A DNA stretch of 64,000 bases from Flagellimonas algicola (GCF_005937185.1 NZ_VCNI01000004.1:1-64000), one strand, 5' to 3'; shown: positions 1 through 9,095, numbered from the stretch's first letter. The notes: generated by a model from the letters alone, not told the origin. Numbers and translations: made by a program.

Positions 1-2
1 CT

Positions 3-1349
3 ACGGCGGTGACGGGCCTTGGGGCCGGCCAGAGCGCGGTGCTCAGGTGGACGGTCTCCAACGGCAGCTGTGCGGACAGCGCCGACGAGGTGACCCTGAC
101 CAACCACGCTCGGCCCTCTGCGGACGCCGGCGCTGATGGTGAAATTTGCCAAGGTTCTGAATATAATATGGCCATGTCCACAAACGGACCAATGGTGCAA
201 AACATAAACTCCTTGCTTTGGAGTACCACGGGAGACGGAACTTTTAACGATTCGGCAATACTACTTCCCATATATATGCCAGGTCCGGGGGATATAGCAA
301 ATGGGTCTGTAATACTTAGACTCATCGCAAATGGAAATGGAGCCTGTCCATTGGTACAAGATACCATGGAACTTACGATAAATTCATTAGCAGCATCTCT
401 CACCATAAATCATGAGACTTGTTGGCAAAGTGGAGATGCATCCCTTGATGTAACAATGGGAAATGGTACAGGGCCGTATACGGTAAATTTGAACACTTTT
501 CAAACAGAGGTGTTTTCGGATGGGACCTTTAGTTTTTATGAGCTAAATCCAGGGAGCTATTCGCTAAGGGTGGTCGACGGTAATGGATGTGAGTCCATAT
601 CCGAGTTTGATATACTTCCAGGGGGACCAAATCTCGATGCAGCTGTTGAGCCAATTTACTCATGCGAATCTGGAAACCTCACAAACTCTATATTGGTAGA
701 ATTGGTTAATCCTTCATTAAGCGAAGATGTTGTATATGCCTTGGATTCCACAAATCCAATGGATTTCAGGTCCACTCCAGATTTTGAAAATATTTCCAAT
801 GGAGATCATTTTTTAGCGATTTTACATGCTAATGGTTGTTTGAACACTATACCATTCAGAATTGAGGATATTCCTATGTTGGAACTTGATTTGACGAGTC
901 CCGGGCCAAATGAAATAATGGCCAATGTGTCTGGAGGATCACCTCCATATACCTACTTTTTTGTGGAAGATATTGGAACATCCAATAACAGATTTGTGGT
1001 GGATGGAAGCGGAGTCTATACGGTAAGGGTTTTGGATGGCAACGGCTGTGAGCGCGTTGAGACAATTACAATGAATTTTGTTGAGATTGAAATACCCAAC
1101 TTTTTTACCCCGAACAATGATGGGAAAAATGACTTCTGGAGGCCAAAGAACATTGAAGTATATCCTAATATTGAAACCTTTGTTTTTGATAGATATGGTA
1201 GAAAAATATGGACTATGGGACCGGTGGATAATGGATGGGATGGGCAATATAGGTCAAAACCCCTGCCATCCGGGGATTACTGGTACATCATTCAATTGAA
1301 TGATGCCACCGGAAGCGAGTTCGTTGGAAATTTCACTCTATATAGATAA
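3..1349 (+). CDS. T9SS type B sorting-domain protein, 3' end (partial)
   Basis: The reading frame is open from the left edge, so this is the C-terminal 448 residues of a larger secreted protein; the GTG at position 9 is not a real start. Repeated beta-rich modules with conserved Cys and Gly-Asn-Gly-Cys motifs (SprB/PKD-like filler) are followed from nt 1092 by a type B sorting domain opening IPNFFTPNNDGKNDFW and carrying the usual FDRYGRKIW, GWDG and LPSGDYWY motifs. That domain is known to send proteins through the type IX machinery to the cell surface or medium. The PorP/SprF gene follows 9 bp later, the usual partner arrangement. The first ~135 bp are strongly GC-rich and then switch abruptly to AT-rich sequence. 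The sorting domain is certain; the ligand or adhesion role is inferred. Confidence 0.93.
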   Translation, partial: TAVTGLGAGQSAVLRWTVSNGSCADSADEVTLTNHARPSADAGADGEICQGSEYNMAMSTNGPMVQNINSLLWSTTGDGTFNDSAILLPIYMPGPGDIANGSVILRLIANGNGACPLVQDTMELTINSLAASLTINHETCWQSGDASLDVTMGNGTGPYTVNLNTFQTEVFSDGTFSFYELNPGSYSLRVVDGNGCESISEFDILPGGPNLDAAVEPIYSCESGNLTNSILVELVNPSLSEDVVYALDSTNPMDFRSTPDFENISNGDHFLAILHANGCLNTIPFRIEDIPMLELDLTSPGPNEIMANVSGGSPPYTYFFVEDIGTSNNRFVVDGSGVYTVRVLDGNGCERVETITMNFVEIEIPNFFTPNNDGKNDFWRPKNIEVYPNIETFVFDRYGRKIWTMGPVDNGWDGQYRSKPLPSGDYWYIIQLNDATGSEFVGNFTLYR

Positions 1350-1358
1350 TCAACCACC

Positions 1359-2309
1359 ATGAAAAAAATCATTTTTGTTCTATCATTTTCACTTGGGCTT
1401 ACATTGTTTACAAATGCCCAAGAGCTTACAGTGCCCCAAATATCACAGTATTTGTCGGATAACCCTTTTTTAATGTCACCATCTTATGCAGGGATTGGAA
1501 ATTATGTCAAAGTACGTATGAATGGATTGAGCCAATGGGTCGGAATCCCTGATGCACCAAAGACCCAATCTCTTTCGGCAGATGTCCGTTTGGGTAATAG
1601 GTCGGGAATAGGAATGGTACTCTACAATGATTCCAATGGGGAAACCAAACAGCGGGGGGCCAAACTTTCGTTTGCCCATCATTTGGTACTTGACAGGTAT
1701 GATGATGTCTTTTTTTCAATGGCCCTTTCTGTTAATTTAAACCAATTTAGAATTGATATAGAAAATTTTCGGGACAATGATGACCTTGGTGTCATTGATG
1801 ATCGCAAGTCGAACAATACCAATTTTGATTTGGGGACTTTATATCGAAAGGGAGAATTTTATGTAAGCCTAAATATTTCAAACATCTTGAACAAAAACAT
1901 CGAAAGGTTCAGCCCTATTTATGAGCCCAATGTTCTGAGAAATTATTCTGTGTATTCTGGGTATAGGTTCAGGAAAAACAGGAGATCGGATTTTGAAATG
2001 GAGCCATCAATATTTTTTCAATACTTTGAGAGTGACAGCCGCTCCATAACTGACCTCAATGTCAAATTCAGGTTCTACGATTTTATTGATAGCTATTATT
2101 TTGGCGTTACATTTCGAATGTTGAACGATCAAGCGGTAAAGCCGCTATATTTAGCTCCGCTCCTGGGACTTAATAAAGGGGACTTTTATTTTGGGTACTC
2201 CTATCAAGTAATACTTAATGAATTGTTGGGTTATTCCACGGGCACTCATGTGTTTACCGTGGGGGTCAATCTTTTCCAAGGTATTTCAAATTGTACATGC
2301 ACTTATTAG
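1359..2309 (+). CDS. PorP/SprF family type IX secretion membrane protein
   Basis: A 316-residue outer-membrane beta-barrel protein with a clear signal peptide (hydrophobic h-region, cleavage after FTNAQ near residue 21). The mature N-terminus LTVPQISQYLSDNPFLMSPS is the family signature (Q-P-x-NPAYAG-like, here NPFLMSPSYAGIG), followed by alternating hydrophobic strands, YRKGEFYVSLNISNILN and a terminal strand. Family members pair one-to-one with T9SS type B sorting-domain proteins and help deliver or anchor them, as SprF does for SprB. The 9-bp gap to the upstream gene argues for one transcript. Its own Shine-Dalgarno sequence is weak, as is usual in Bacteroidota. The family is secure; the specific cargo is inferred from adjacency. 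Confidence 0.93.
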   Translation: MKKIIFVLSFSLGLTLFTNAQELTVPQISQYLSDNPFLMSPSYAGIGNYVKVRMNGLSQWVGIPDAPKTQSLSADVRLGNRSGIGMVLYNDSNGETKQRGAKLSFAHHLVLDRYDDVFFSMALSVNLNQFRIDIENFRDNDDLGVIDDRKSNNTNFDLGTLYRKGEFYVSLNISNILNKNIERFSPIYEPNVLRNYSVYSGYRFRKNRRSDFEMEPSIFFQYFESDSRSITDLNVKFRFYDFIDSYYFGVTFRMLNDQAVKPLYLAPLLGLNKGDFYFGYSYQVILNELLGYSTGTHVFTVGVNLFQGISNCTCTY

Positions 2310-3026
2310 GTTGTCATAGGCGTTCAACAATGTTGACAAAAGGGATTAAGCAATGAAGTGGCTGCCAGTTATTGCTATGAACTCAGGTTTTTTTGGTGAA
2401 ATGGCTATTCATATAGTTGTCCCCGTAAGCCAATCCATGAACAAGTGACCTTTGTGGGTTTTGGAGGCTAACGAACATAATAAACAGCTTGGTACTTTTT
2501 ACGCTTTCGTTTCTTATTGAACATACCTTATGTCCAATTCCTAAACAAAAAGATTATATTGGGTGTTTTGGTCAGTGTCACTATGCTATATAACGGTTGT
2601 ATTCATGCATGGAATACCCCGTTCACCTACCAATCAGGAACACTGGTCTTTTACTATAAAAAGAATGGGGGAAGTATCAGATGTAACCGGAACCCTAGGA
2701 CAAGTACCAAAATTTATGGTTTGGTGCCTTTAGTTTTGGATACCATTACCGATGGCATGGTCTGCGGAAATTAAAATTTAGAATAAAATCCAGCTTTCCG
2801 GTTTTTTACATGTTTGTTCATCTTCTGTCACAACCCTTATTTCAATATGGATAAGGGTTTTTCCTTTGTTCACATCGGAAAGTTTTGGGATATCCCCTAC
2901 TTGGGATGAACACATTGAACCTACGCGGGAATTGACAATGGCAATTGAATGGTCCGGGGATTTTGATCTATCATTTGCAAAGGCGATTAGCTGTGTGTTA
3001 GATTTCTGTAATCTAGGGCCAATCCA
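2310..3026. other. Gene-free stretch
   Basis: About 700 bp between the PorP/SprF gene and the convergent DUF3050 gene. A small imperfect inverted repeat (TTGTCA...TGACAA around 2311-2339) lies just after the upstream stop but has no T-tract. Open frames here are short and have no recognisable protein. No RNA gene was seen. Confidence 0.5.
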
Positions 3027-3815
3027 TTATTTGTACTGTTTTTTTAAATTTTTCTCCCTGATGAGGTCGTTAATCGTATCCCAAAGGAGAATCCTTTTTT
3101 TTAGGGATTCTTTTGCCACCTTTAACGCTTCATTCCATCGTTGGTCATCATCGCCGCAAAGCTCAGAGACCATTTTTAAGGAAAGAGGACCGTGTTCATG
3201 GCTATCCAGTTCTATATGCCGGTCAAGATAATATTTTAGTTTGCTGAGCAAATGATTATTGGTGTTGTCTGATTTCAAAATTTCGATGAACATTTCCGGG
3301 ATAACATTTTCTCTGCCAAACGTAAAAGCAGAGGCGATCATGTGGGTCTTTTCAGTTTTAATGATTGAGAAGGAGAATCTTACGAAATCGGCGACTCTTT
3401 GATCGAGGTTGATTTGACCCAGACAGTGTTCAACTGGTTTATCCGACTTCACGAGATTAATGAATCTATTTATTTCTGTAGTATTTGCTTTTGCCTGCTG
3501 CATGGCATCCAAATATAGTTCAAAGTGACTCTTGGCCTCTCCGAATTCGTCAATATCACTTTCTTCACCGTATACTATTTCGTTTATAAATCTGGTGAGA
3601 TTCTTGTTTTTTGGTGGAATCCAGGGAATTTGGACACCGGTGAACTCTATTTGAAGGGCTTTTAAAAGAGACATAAAGTCCCACACGGCGAAAACATGAT
3701 TTTCCATAAAGATCCTAATGTCGTCGATATGGTGTAGATTTTTATAAAGTTCATGCTTCTGCAAATGATTTCTGAGTTCTAAAATTTCTGTTTCGATAAG
3801 ACTTAATCCGCTCAT
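3027..3815 (-). CDS. DUF3050 domain protein (heme-oxygenase-like fold)
   Basis: A 262-residue soluble protein without signal peptide, full length for DUF3050. Helix-rich sequence with the family-typical N-terminal part ([20 protein letters not shown], then [20 protein letters not shown]), the acidic [20 protein letters not shown] stretch, and the C-terminal [25 protein letters not shown] segment with conserved His and Glu. The conserved [13 protein letters not shown] and HIELDxHEHG motifs resemble metal-binding residues of heme-oxygenase-like diiron enzymes, so a metal-dependent oxidative role is plausible but unproven. It stands alone, convergent with the T9SS pair and divergent from the array. 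Start taken at the ATG at 3815. Confidence 0.87.
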   Translation of the reverse strand: MSGLSLIETEILELRNHLQKHELYKNLHHIDDIRIFMENHVFAVWDFMSLLKALQIEFTGVQIPWIPPKNKNLTRFINEIVYGEESDIDEFGEAKSHFELYLDAMQQAKANTTEINRFINLVKSDKPVEHCLGQINLDQRVADFVRFSFSIIKTEKTHMIASAFTFGRENVIPEMFIEILKSDNTNNHLLSKLKYYLDRHIELDSHEHGPLSLKMVSELCGDDDQRWNEALKVAKESLKKRILLWDTINDLIREKNLKKQYK

Positions 3816-4523
3816 GGTTTTTTCTTATTGCTTATTGTGACAGGGAACTGGACATTGGGGTGAATTCCAACTATTTGCTTACGCTACTGGCATCTTGAAT
3901 GATGTCTGGGTTTTTTTCGGCTCACTGGTAACTATTGTGCATTGATACAACCTATTTTAGAAAGTGTGTATGGACAAAAAGGTATCAATTGGATGAGTAT
4001 GTAGGGATGGTGTTTGATACTGTGGATAAACAGAATCAATCCCAGGGCACTGCCACTGTTCTTCTAGGGACCTCTCTGGTTTATGTTTTGATAGTCCATT
4101 TTCAAACGATTGCAACGTAAATTGCTTTTGTTCCATAATCGAAATCAGGGCGTTCCAATGGCCGTTCCCCTTTTGGGAAAGAAGGGTACGGTTACAACTA
4201 CTATCGGCCCTTAGGCTTTCTTTATTCAATCTCTGGTTTTTCGTTGGTTAAGTGGGGCCGATATCTGTTTTCTTAAAAGGGTTTATCCTGTGGGCAGGTA
4301 GCCCTCTCTTAACTAGTAAACATAGGGTCTTAGGTTCTTGTAAAAAATTAGTTGCAACAAATGTGTTGCATTATGGGATTTTTATGGCATTCATTCCATT
4401 CAACGTTACATCGGAGGTTTTTTTTGGTTCAAATGTTTTATGTATTGGTCTTTTTGAGGTATTCATGAGGCTGGTTTTGCTTTTAAATTTGAAGTTGACT
4501 CATTTGGAATTAACATTAATAAG
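3816..4523. other. Gene-free leader region of the NHL array
   Basis: About 700 bp upstream of the first array gene. Open frames on both strands are short and overlap each other without recognisable products. The last 40 bp hold a promoter-like box (separate entry). No IPT or NHL remnant was recognised. Confidence 0.5.
4484..4491 (+). promoter_or_regulatory. Candidate -7 box (TAAATTTG) upstream of the array
   Basis: TAAATTTG matches the Bacteroidota sigma-A -7 element TAnnTTTG and sits 32 bp before the first ATG of the array. The nearest upstream TTTG is 27 bp away, more than the usual ~19, so only half of the promoter is convincing. No comparable box was found in the short spacers between later copies. 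Confidence 0.35.
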
Positions 4524-5948
4524 ATGATTGGAGCTTTTTTAATGGGGCCTGTTATGAGGTTGTTCTGCGCCTTTTTCCTTATGGGGGTCCTAATGGACCA
4601 TGTTTGGTTTTGTGTTTCTGGCCCTGGGGGATGGGTTTGGGCAAACGAAAGTGTTGCCGGATATTCTCCCTCGGGAGCTGGGGACATGAAGGAGGGGGCA
4701 CCAAAGCTTTTTTCGGTATGTCCCTTGATGGGTCCAAAACGGACCGCTGTTGTTATAGAGGGCAGGAATTTCGGATCAGATCCAGACATGGTCGAGGTTC
4801 GTTTCAATGGAACCCGGGCGGAGGTCCAAAGTGTTTCGGGGGCGCGGATAACCACGGAAGTGCCGGCGCGCGCGTTCACCGGTGTCCTGACTGTAAAGGT
4901 AGGGGGAATATGGCTTTTGGGCCCTGAGTTTGAGTATGAGGTGTCGGAGGTCAAAGTGTCCACTTTTGCCGGAAGACCTGATCATGGCGGTTTTGACGGG
5001 AGTTTTAGAAATGGCATTGGAAAAGAAGCCGGATTTGATAGGCCGAGGGATTTGGCAAGGGATTCGAAAGGCAATCTGTTTGTCGCGGACTTTGGCAACC
5101 ATGCCATTAGGAAGATAGGGCCCAATGGTCGGGTCTCCACGTTTGCGGGCAATGGTGTGGCGGGTGATGCCGATGGTCTAGGGGTACGGGCCAGGTTCAA
5201 ATTTCCGCAAGGGCTGACTATTGATGGGGCTGACAATATATATGTGGCCGACACAGGCAATCATGCAATTAAAAGGATAGACCCATCAGGTAGGGTCGCG
5301 ACCATTGCTGGGCGCGCGCAAGGGTATAGGGACGGTAAAGGCCCGGATGCCCGGTTTGATTATCCTTCGGGAATTGCAATGGGCGGTCAAAATGACCTTT
5401 ACGTGTCGGAAACCAGGAGTCATACAATACGAAGGATTTCTTTGGATGATTTTGAAGTGACCACATATGCCGGTTCAAAATGGAGGCACAGTGGCACTGC
5501 GAACGGTAATCTAAAAACAGCAAGATTTCGTTTTCCAAGCGGTCTTGCAATGGACGATAATGGGAATTTGCTGGTTGCTGACACCTACAATGACATGGTT
5601 AGGGCTATAGATCTGTCCGCTGGGACTGTGCGGACTTTGGCTGGGGGTGACCGGAATTCCGATGTCAAAAAAACAAAACCTCCGATGTTTTACTGTCCCA
5701 GGGGAGTGGCCGTTGACAAACAGGGAATCGTTTCTATGACCGATACAAAGAATCAGTGCATACGGAGGATCGATCTCGAAGGAAGAATTGTCACCATTGC
5801 AGGTGTCCCCAATTCCAAAGGGTATAAAGATGGGCAGGGGAGTGAAGCCAAGTTTTCAAACCCTTATGGTATTTTAAATTATGACCAAGGGGAAATCTAT
5901 GTTGCGGATACGGACAACCACGCAATCCGGAAAATCACCATTGACTAA
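4524..5948 (+). CDS. IPT/TIG + NHL propeller protein, divergent first copy
   Basis: 474 residues, or 464 if the ATG at 4554 is used. The 4554 start gives a cleaner signal peptide beginning MRLFCAFFLMGVLM with possible cleavage after GWVWA. Unlike every later copy it has no lipobox, no CGSDDN motif and no acidic DDPQ linker, so it should be a non-lipidated exported protein. An IPT domain (about residues 60-140, CPLMGPKRTAVVIEGRNFG) leads into six NHL blades, each following the pattern AG-x-G-x-DG-x-ARF-x-P-x-G(L/I)A-x-D-x-GN-x-(L/Y)VADT-x-NHAIR(K/R)I. The entry to blade 1 is SEVKVSTFAG, shared in form with only three later copies. It is probably the outgroup or founder-like member. NHL propellers usually bind proteins or carbohydrates; the ligand is unknown. 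Confidence 0.9.
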   Translation: MIGAFLMGPVMRLFCAFFLMGVLMDHVWFCVSGPGGWVWANESVAGYSPSGAGDMKEGAPKLFSVCPLMGPKRTAVVIEGRNFGSDPDMVEVRFNGTRAEVQSVSGARITTEVPARAFTGVLTVKVGGIWLLGPEFEYEVSEVKVSTFAGRPDHGGFDGSFRNGIGKEAGFDRPRDLARDSKGNLFVADFGNHAIRKIGPNGRVSTFAGNGVAGDADGLGVRARFKFPQGLTIDGADNIYVADTGNHAIKRIDPSGRVATIAGRAQGYRDGKGPDARFDYPSGIAMGGQNDLYVSETRSHTIRRISLDDFEVTTYAGSKWRHSGTANGNLKTARFRFPSGLAMDDNGNLLVADTYNDMVRAIDLSAGTVRTLAGGDRNSDVKKTKPPMFYCPRGVAVDKQGIVSMTDTKNQCIRRIDLEGRIVTIAGVPNSKGYKDGQGSEAKFSNPYGILNYDQGEIYVADTDNHAIRKITID

Positions 5949-6018
5949 AGCTGCCATATGGAAGTGGGCAGGTCCCAAGAACGACCATTAAACAAATAGA
6001 CCATAAAAAGATAAAACA

Positions 6019-6054
6019 ATGAAAACAATGAAAACAATGAAAACAATGAAAACC
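6019..6054 (+). repeat. 9-bp start-codon repeat (ATGAAAACM)n
   Basis: Four tandem copies of ATGAAAACA/C encode (Met-Lys-Thr)4 at the translation start. Other array members have 4 (7570), 3 (19131, 23460), 2 (13232, 14718, 16235, 24979, 26465) or 1 (9096, 20574, remnant 27982) units, and 17716 has a disturbed pair. Since the unit is three codons, gains and losses never change frame; they change the number of start codons and the length of the signal-peptide n-region. Confidence 0.93.
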
Positions 6055-7518
6055 ATTGGAATATTGAGATTAAGGGACATCTTTCTGTTGCTTGTCCTGC
6101 TGTCATTGGCACTGTCCTGTGGCTCTGACGACAACGGCATGGACTGTCCTGACCCGACCAACGCTAACTGCGACCAGGTCGGGGACGACCCCCAAGATGA
6201 CGACCCCCAGGACGATGACCCCCGGGACGATGACCCCCAGGACGACGACCCCGTGGTATTGGAGCCAACCCTGTCGTCCGTGGCACCGGTGACCGGTCCA
6301 AAGCATACCGAGGTTGTTATCACCGGGGAGAATTTCGGCACGGATGCCACCAAGGTGTCGGTGAGCTTCAACGGGACCCCTGGGGAAGTGCTGGGCGTCA
6401 CGGACACGGAGGTGACGGTCAAGGTACCGGCGAGGGCCTATACCGGCCCCATTACGATGGAGGTGGACGGTTTCGATCTCACCGGCCCCGAGTTCGTGTA
6501 CGAGCTGACCTATACCGTGGAGACCTTTGCGGGAACTCCGGAGGAGGATCCAGGTTATGAGGAAGGAACCGGAACGGCTGCCAAATTCAACCAACCCTAT
6601 GACTTGGCAAAGGACTCAGGGGGCAACATATTTGTTGTCGACAGGAACAACCATGCCATACGAAAGATAACCCCGGACGGTGAGGTCTCCACTTTTGCCG
6701 GTAACGGCAGCTGGGGTAGGGAGAATGGAGAATACTTAAGTCCCCAAGGGTTGGCCATCGACGGCGATGACAATATCTATGTCGCGGATACCGAGAACCA
6801 TAGGATAGTAAAGATCACACCTAGTGGAGATTGGACGTTGATTGCGGGCGGTGGTCTTGTGGGCGGATATGTAAACGGACCTGGTGCCGGTGCCAGATTC
6901 AACTATCCAACGGCAATACTTTTAGAGGAAGGTTCAGGGGGCAGTACGCTGTACGTAACGGACCAATACAATCATGCGATACGAAGGATATCCCTTGATG
7001 AGGGTCAATATACGGTGAGCACCTATGCGGGTCCCGGTCCGGAGATTACCGAGCGAGAAGGGTATATGGATGGCGGCCTTTCGGATGCAAGGTTCAGCTA
7101 TCCCACGGGTATGGCGAAGAGCGGTGACGGGGCCATCCTGATTGCGGATTATGATAACCATAGGATCCGTGCCATAGATCAAGATGCTGGAACGGTTGGA
7201 ACATTTGCCGGGAGTGATCGGGGATATGTAAATGACGTTCCCCGATCGGAGGCAAAGTTCAGGAGTCCAAGGGGTGTATCGGTGGCCGGGGATGGTAACA
7301 TATACATTTCCGATCGTTTAAATCACTGCATACGCCGGATCGATCCCGAAGGCAATGTCACCACGATTGCCGGGCTTCCGGAATCTTCAGGTCACGTGGA
7401 CGGTCTCGGTAATGTGGCCCAATTCACCTCTCCTGCGGGAGTGCTCCAAGGAGGGGAAGGGGAGATCTATGTTGCCGATACGGGCAACCACACAATCCGG
7501 AAGATCATCATTGACTAA
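6019..7518 (+). CDS. IPT-NHL surface lipoprotein, array copy 2
   Basis: 499 residues, the longest copy. The start region is four 9-bp units encoding Met-Lys-Thr, so several in-frame ATGs exist; the first is used. The lipobox LALSC places the lipidated Cys at residue 34, followed by GSDDN, a Bacteroidota surface-export signal. The acidic linker is the longest in the array (about 4.6 DDPQD/DDPRD units, 23 residues). IPT domain about residues 80-165, then six NHL blades. Blade 2 is the FAGNGSWG allele also seen in the last copy (26465). Blade 5 (SDRGYVNDVPR) matches copy 16235. Blade 3 has DQYNHAIRRIS, as in copy 17716. Likely displayed on the outer membrane. Confidence 0.95.
   Translation: MKTMKTMKTMKTIGILRLRDIFLLLVLLSLALSCGSDDNGMDCPDPTNANCDQVGDDPQDDDPQDDDPRDDDPQDDDPVVLEPTLSSVAPVTGPKHTEVVITGENFGTDATKVSVSFNGTPGEVLGVTDTEVTVKVPARAYTGPITMEVDGFDLTGPEFVYELTYTVETFAGTPEEDPGYEEGTGTAAKFNQPYDLAKDSGGNIFVVDRNNHAIRKITPDGEVSTFAGNGSWGRENGEYLSPQGLAIDGDDNIYVADTENHRIVKITPSGDWTLIAGGGLVGGYVNGPGAGARFNYPTAILLEEGSGGSTLYVTDQYNHAIRRISLDEGQYTVSTYAGPGPEITEREGYMDGGLSDARFSYPTGMAKSGDGAILIADYDNHRIRAIDQDAGTVGTFAGSDRGYVNDVPRSEAKFRSPRGVSVAGDGNIYISDRLNHCIRRIDPEGNVTTIAGLPESSGHVDGLGNVAQFTSPAGVLQGGEGEIYVADTGNHTIRKIIID
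6184..6252 (+). repeat. 15-bp minisatellite encoding acidic DDPQD/DDPRD linker
   Basis: Tandem 15-bp units (GAC GAC CCC CAG GAC and variants) encode the acidic, Pro-rich tether between the lipidated N-terminus and the IPT domain. Full or partial unit counts differ by copy: about five at 6019, four at 9096, three at 7570, 14718, 23460 and 26465, two at 11748, 13232, 16235 and 24979. They are essentially absent at 17716, 19131, 20574 and 22022. The unit keeps frame, so tether length varies freely. Confidence 0.93.
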
Positions 7519-7569
7519 AGCTGCCATATGGAAGTGGCAGGTCCCAAACGACCATAAAAAGATAAAACC
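7519..7569 (+). repeat. Conserved inter-copy spacer with CTGCCA/TGGCAG hairpin (representative)
   Basis: Directly after the stop codon, CTGCCA-TATGGAAG-TGGCAG (7521-7540) can form a perfect 6-bp stem with an 8-nt loop. It is followed by GGTCCCAAACGACCATAAAAAGATAAAACC and the next ATG. Related spacers occupy 5949-6018, 9025-9095, 10533-10602, 13164-13231, 14651-14717, 16164-16234, 17663-17715, 19093-19130, 20523-20573, 21954-22021, 23390-23459, 24912-24978, 26398-26464 and 27911-27981, some with a one-base bulge (GTGGGCAG). There is no T-tract, so it is not an ordinary terminator. No TAnnTTTG box is present, which suggests readthrough transcription. Confidence 0.85.
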
Positions 7570-9024
7570 ATGAAAACCATGAAAACCATGAAAACAATGA
7601 AAACCATAAGAATATTGAGGGCAAGGGACATCTTCCTGTTGCTTGTCCTGCTGTCATTGGCACTGTCCTGTGGCTCTGACGACAACGGCATGGACTGTCC
7701 GGACCCGACCAACGCGAACTGCGACCAGATCGGGGACGACCCCCAAGACGATGACCCCCGGGACGACGACCCCGTGGTATTGGAGCCAACCCTGTCGTCC
7801 GTGGCACCGGTGACCGGTCCAAAGCATACCGAGGTTGTCATCACCGGGGAGAATTTCGGCACGGATGCCACCAAGGTGTCGGTGAGCTTCAACGGGACCC
7901 CTGGGGAAGTGCTGGGCGTCACGGACACGGAGGTGACGGTCAGGGTACCGGCGAGGGCCTATACCGGCCCCATTACGATGGTGGTGGACGGTTTCGATCT
8001 CACCGGCCCCGAGTTTGTGTACGAGCTGTCCGAAGTCAATGTGGAGACCTTTGCGGGAACTCCGGAGGAATCAGGTTACGAGGAAGGAACCGGAACGGAG
8101 GCCAAATTCGACGAACCCAATGATCTGGTCATGGATTCGAAAGGAAACATATTTGTTGTCGAGTGGGGCAACCATGCCATACGGAAGATAGCCCCGGACG
8201 GTGAGGTCTCCACTTTTGCCGGTAACGGCGACTGGGGTACGGAGGATGGAGAATACTTAAATCCCCAAGGATTGGCCATCGACGGCGATGACAATATCTA
8301 TGTCGCCGATACCGGGAACAATAGGATAGTAAAGATCACACCTAGCGGGGATTGGACGAACATTGCGGGAGGAAATGGATCTGGATATGTAAACGGATCT
8401 GGCGCCAGTGCCGAATTCAGGAGTCCAACGGCGATACTTTTAGAGGAAGGTGCAGGGGACAAAGTACTGTACGTATCGGAGGCTAACCATGCGATACGGA
8501 GGATATCCCTTGATGACGATCAATTTACGGTGAGCACCTATGCCGGTCCAACGATTGATAACCAGCCAGGGGATACGAACGGCGGCCTTTCGGATGCAAG
8601 GTTCAACTATCCCAGGGGCATGGCGAAGAGCGGTGTGGGGACCATTCTGCTTGCGGATTACAGTAACAGTAGAATCCGTGCCATAGATCAAGATGCCGGA
8701 ACGGTTGGAACATTTGCTGGGGACGACTTTGGGCATCAAGATGGTGATTTGGCTTCGGCAAAGTTTTCGAATCCATCAAGTATATCGGTGGTCGGGGATG
8801 GTAACATATACATTACCGATACTGGGAATTCCTGTATACGGCAGATCGATTCCGAGGGGCATGTCACCACGATTGCCGGAGTTCCGGAAAATTACGGTCA
8901 CAATGATGGTCCCGGTGATGAGGCCCTATTCAACGAACCACGTGGAGTGCTCCAAGGAGGTGAAGGGGAGATCTATGTTGCGGACACCTACAACCACGTA
9001 ATCCGAAAGATCATCATTGACTAA
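7570..9024 (+). CDS. IPT-NHL surface lipoprotein, array copy 3
   Basis: 484 residues. Four Met-Lys-Thr units precede a signal peptide with the RILRARD n-region variant; lipidated Cys34 followed by GSDDN. Three-unit acidic linker, IPT domain, then six NHL blades. Entry to blade 1 is the SEVNVETFAG form shared only with copies 13232 and 23460 (and loosely the divergent first copy). Blade 4 carries GPTIDNQPGDTNGG, identical to copy 20574. Blade 5 is the GHQDGDLASAKFSNPS allele of copies 9096 and 24979. Blade 6 (ENYGHNDGPGDEA) matches 14718 and 23460. One protein therefore joins segments that group with four different siblings. Surface location is inferred from the export signal. Confidence 0.95.
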   Translation: MKTMKTMKTMKTIRILRARDIFLLLVLLSLALSCGSDDNGMDCPDPTNANCDQIGDDPQDDDPRDDDPVVLEPTLSSVAPVTGPKHTEVVITGENFGTDATKVSVSFNGTPGEVLGVTDTEVTVRVPARAYTGPITMVVDGFDLTGPEFVYELSEVNVETFAGTPEESGYEEGTGTEAKFDEPNDLVMDSKGNIFVVEWGNHAIRKIAPDGEVSTFAGNGDWGTEDGEYLNPQGLAIDGDDNIYVADTGNNRIVKITPSGDWTNIAGGNGSGYVNGSGASAEFRSPTAILLEEGAGDKVLYVSEANHAIRRISLDDDQFTVSTYAGPTIDNQPGDTNGGLSDARFNYPRGMAKSGVGTILLADYSNSRIRAIDQDAGTVGTFAGDDFGHQDGDLASAKFSNPSSISVVGDGNIYITDTGNSCIRQIDSEGHVTTIAGVPENYGHNDGPGDEALFNEPRGVLQGGEGEIYVADTYNHVIRKIIID

Positions 9025-9095
9025 AGGTGCCATATGGAAGTGGGCAGGTCCCAAGAACGACCATAAAAACAAATAGACCATAAAAAGATAAAACC

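Noticed and set aside
2517..2774. Small ORF with hydrophobic start
   Set aside because: No conserved motif, poor context and frame stops soon; considered non-coding.
4604..4927. Alternative frame through the first array gene
   Set aside because: Short shadow of the IPT-coding sequence.
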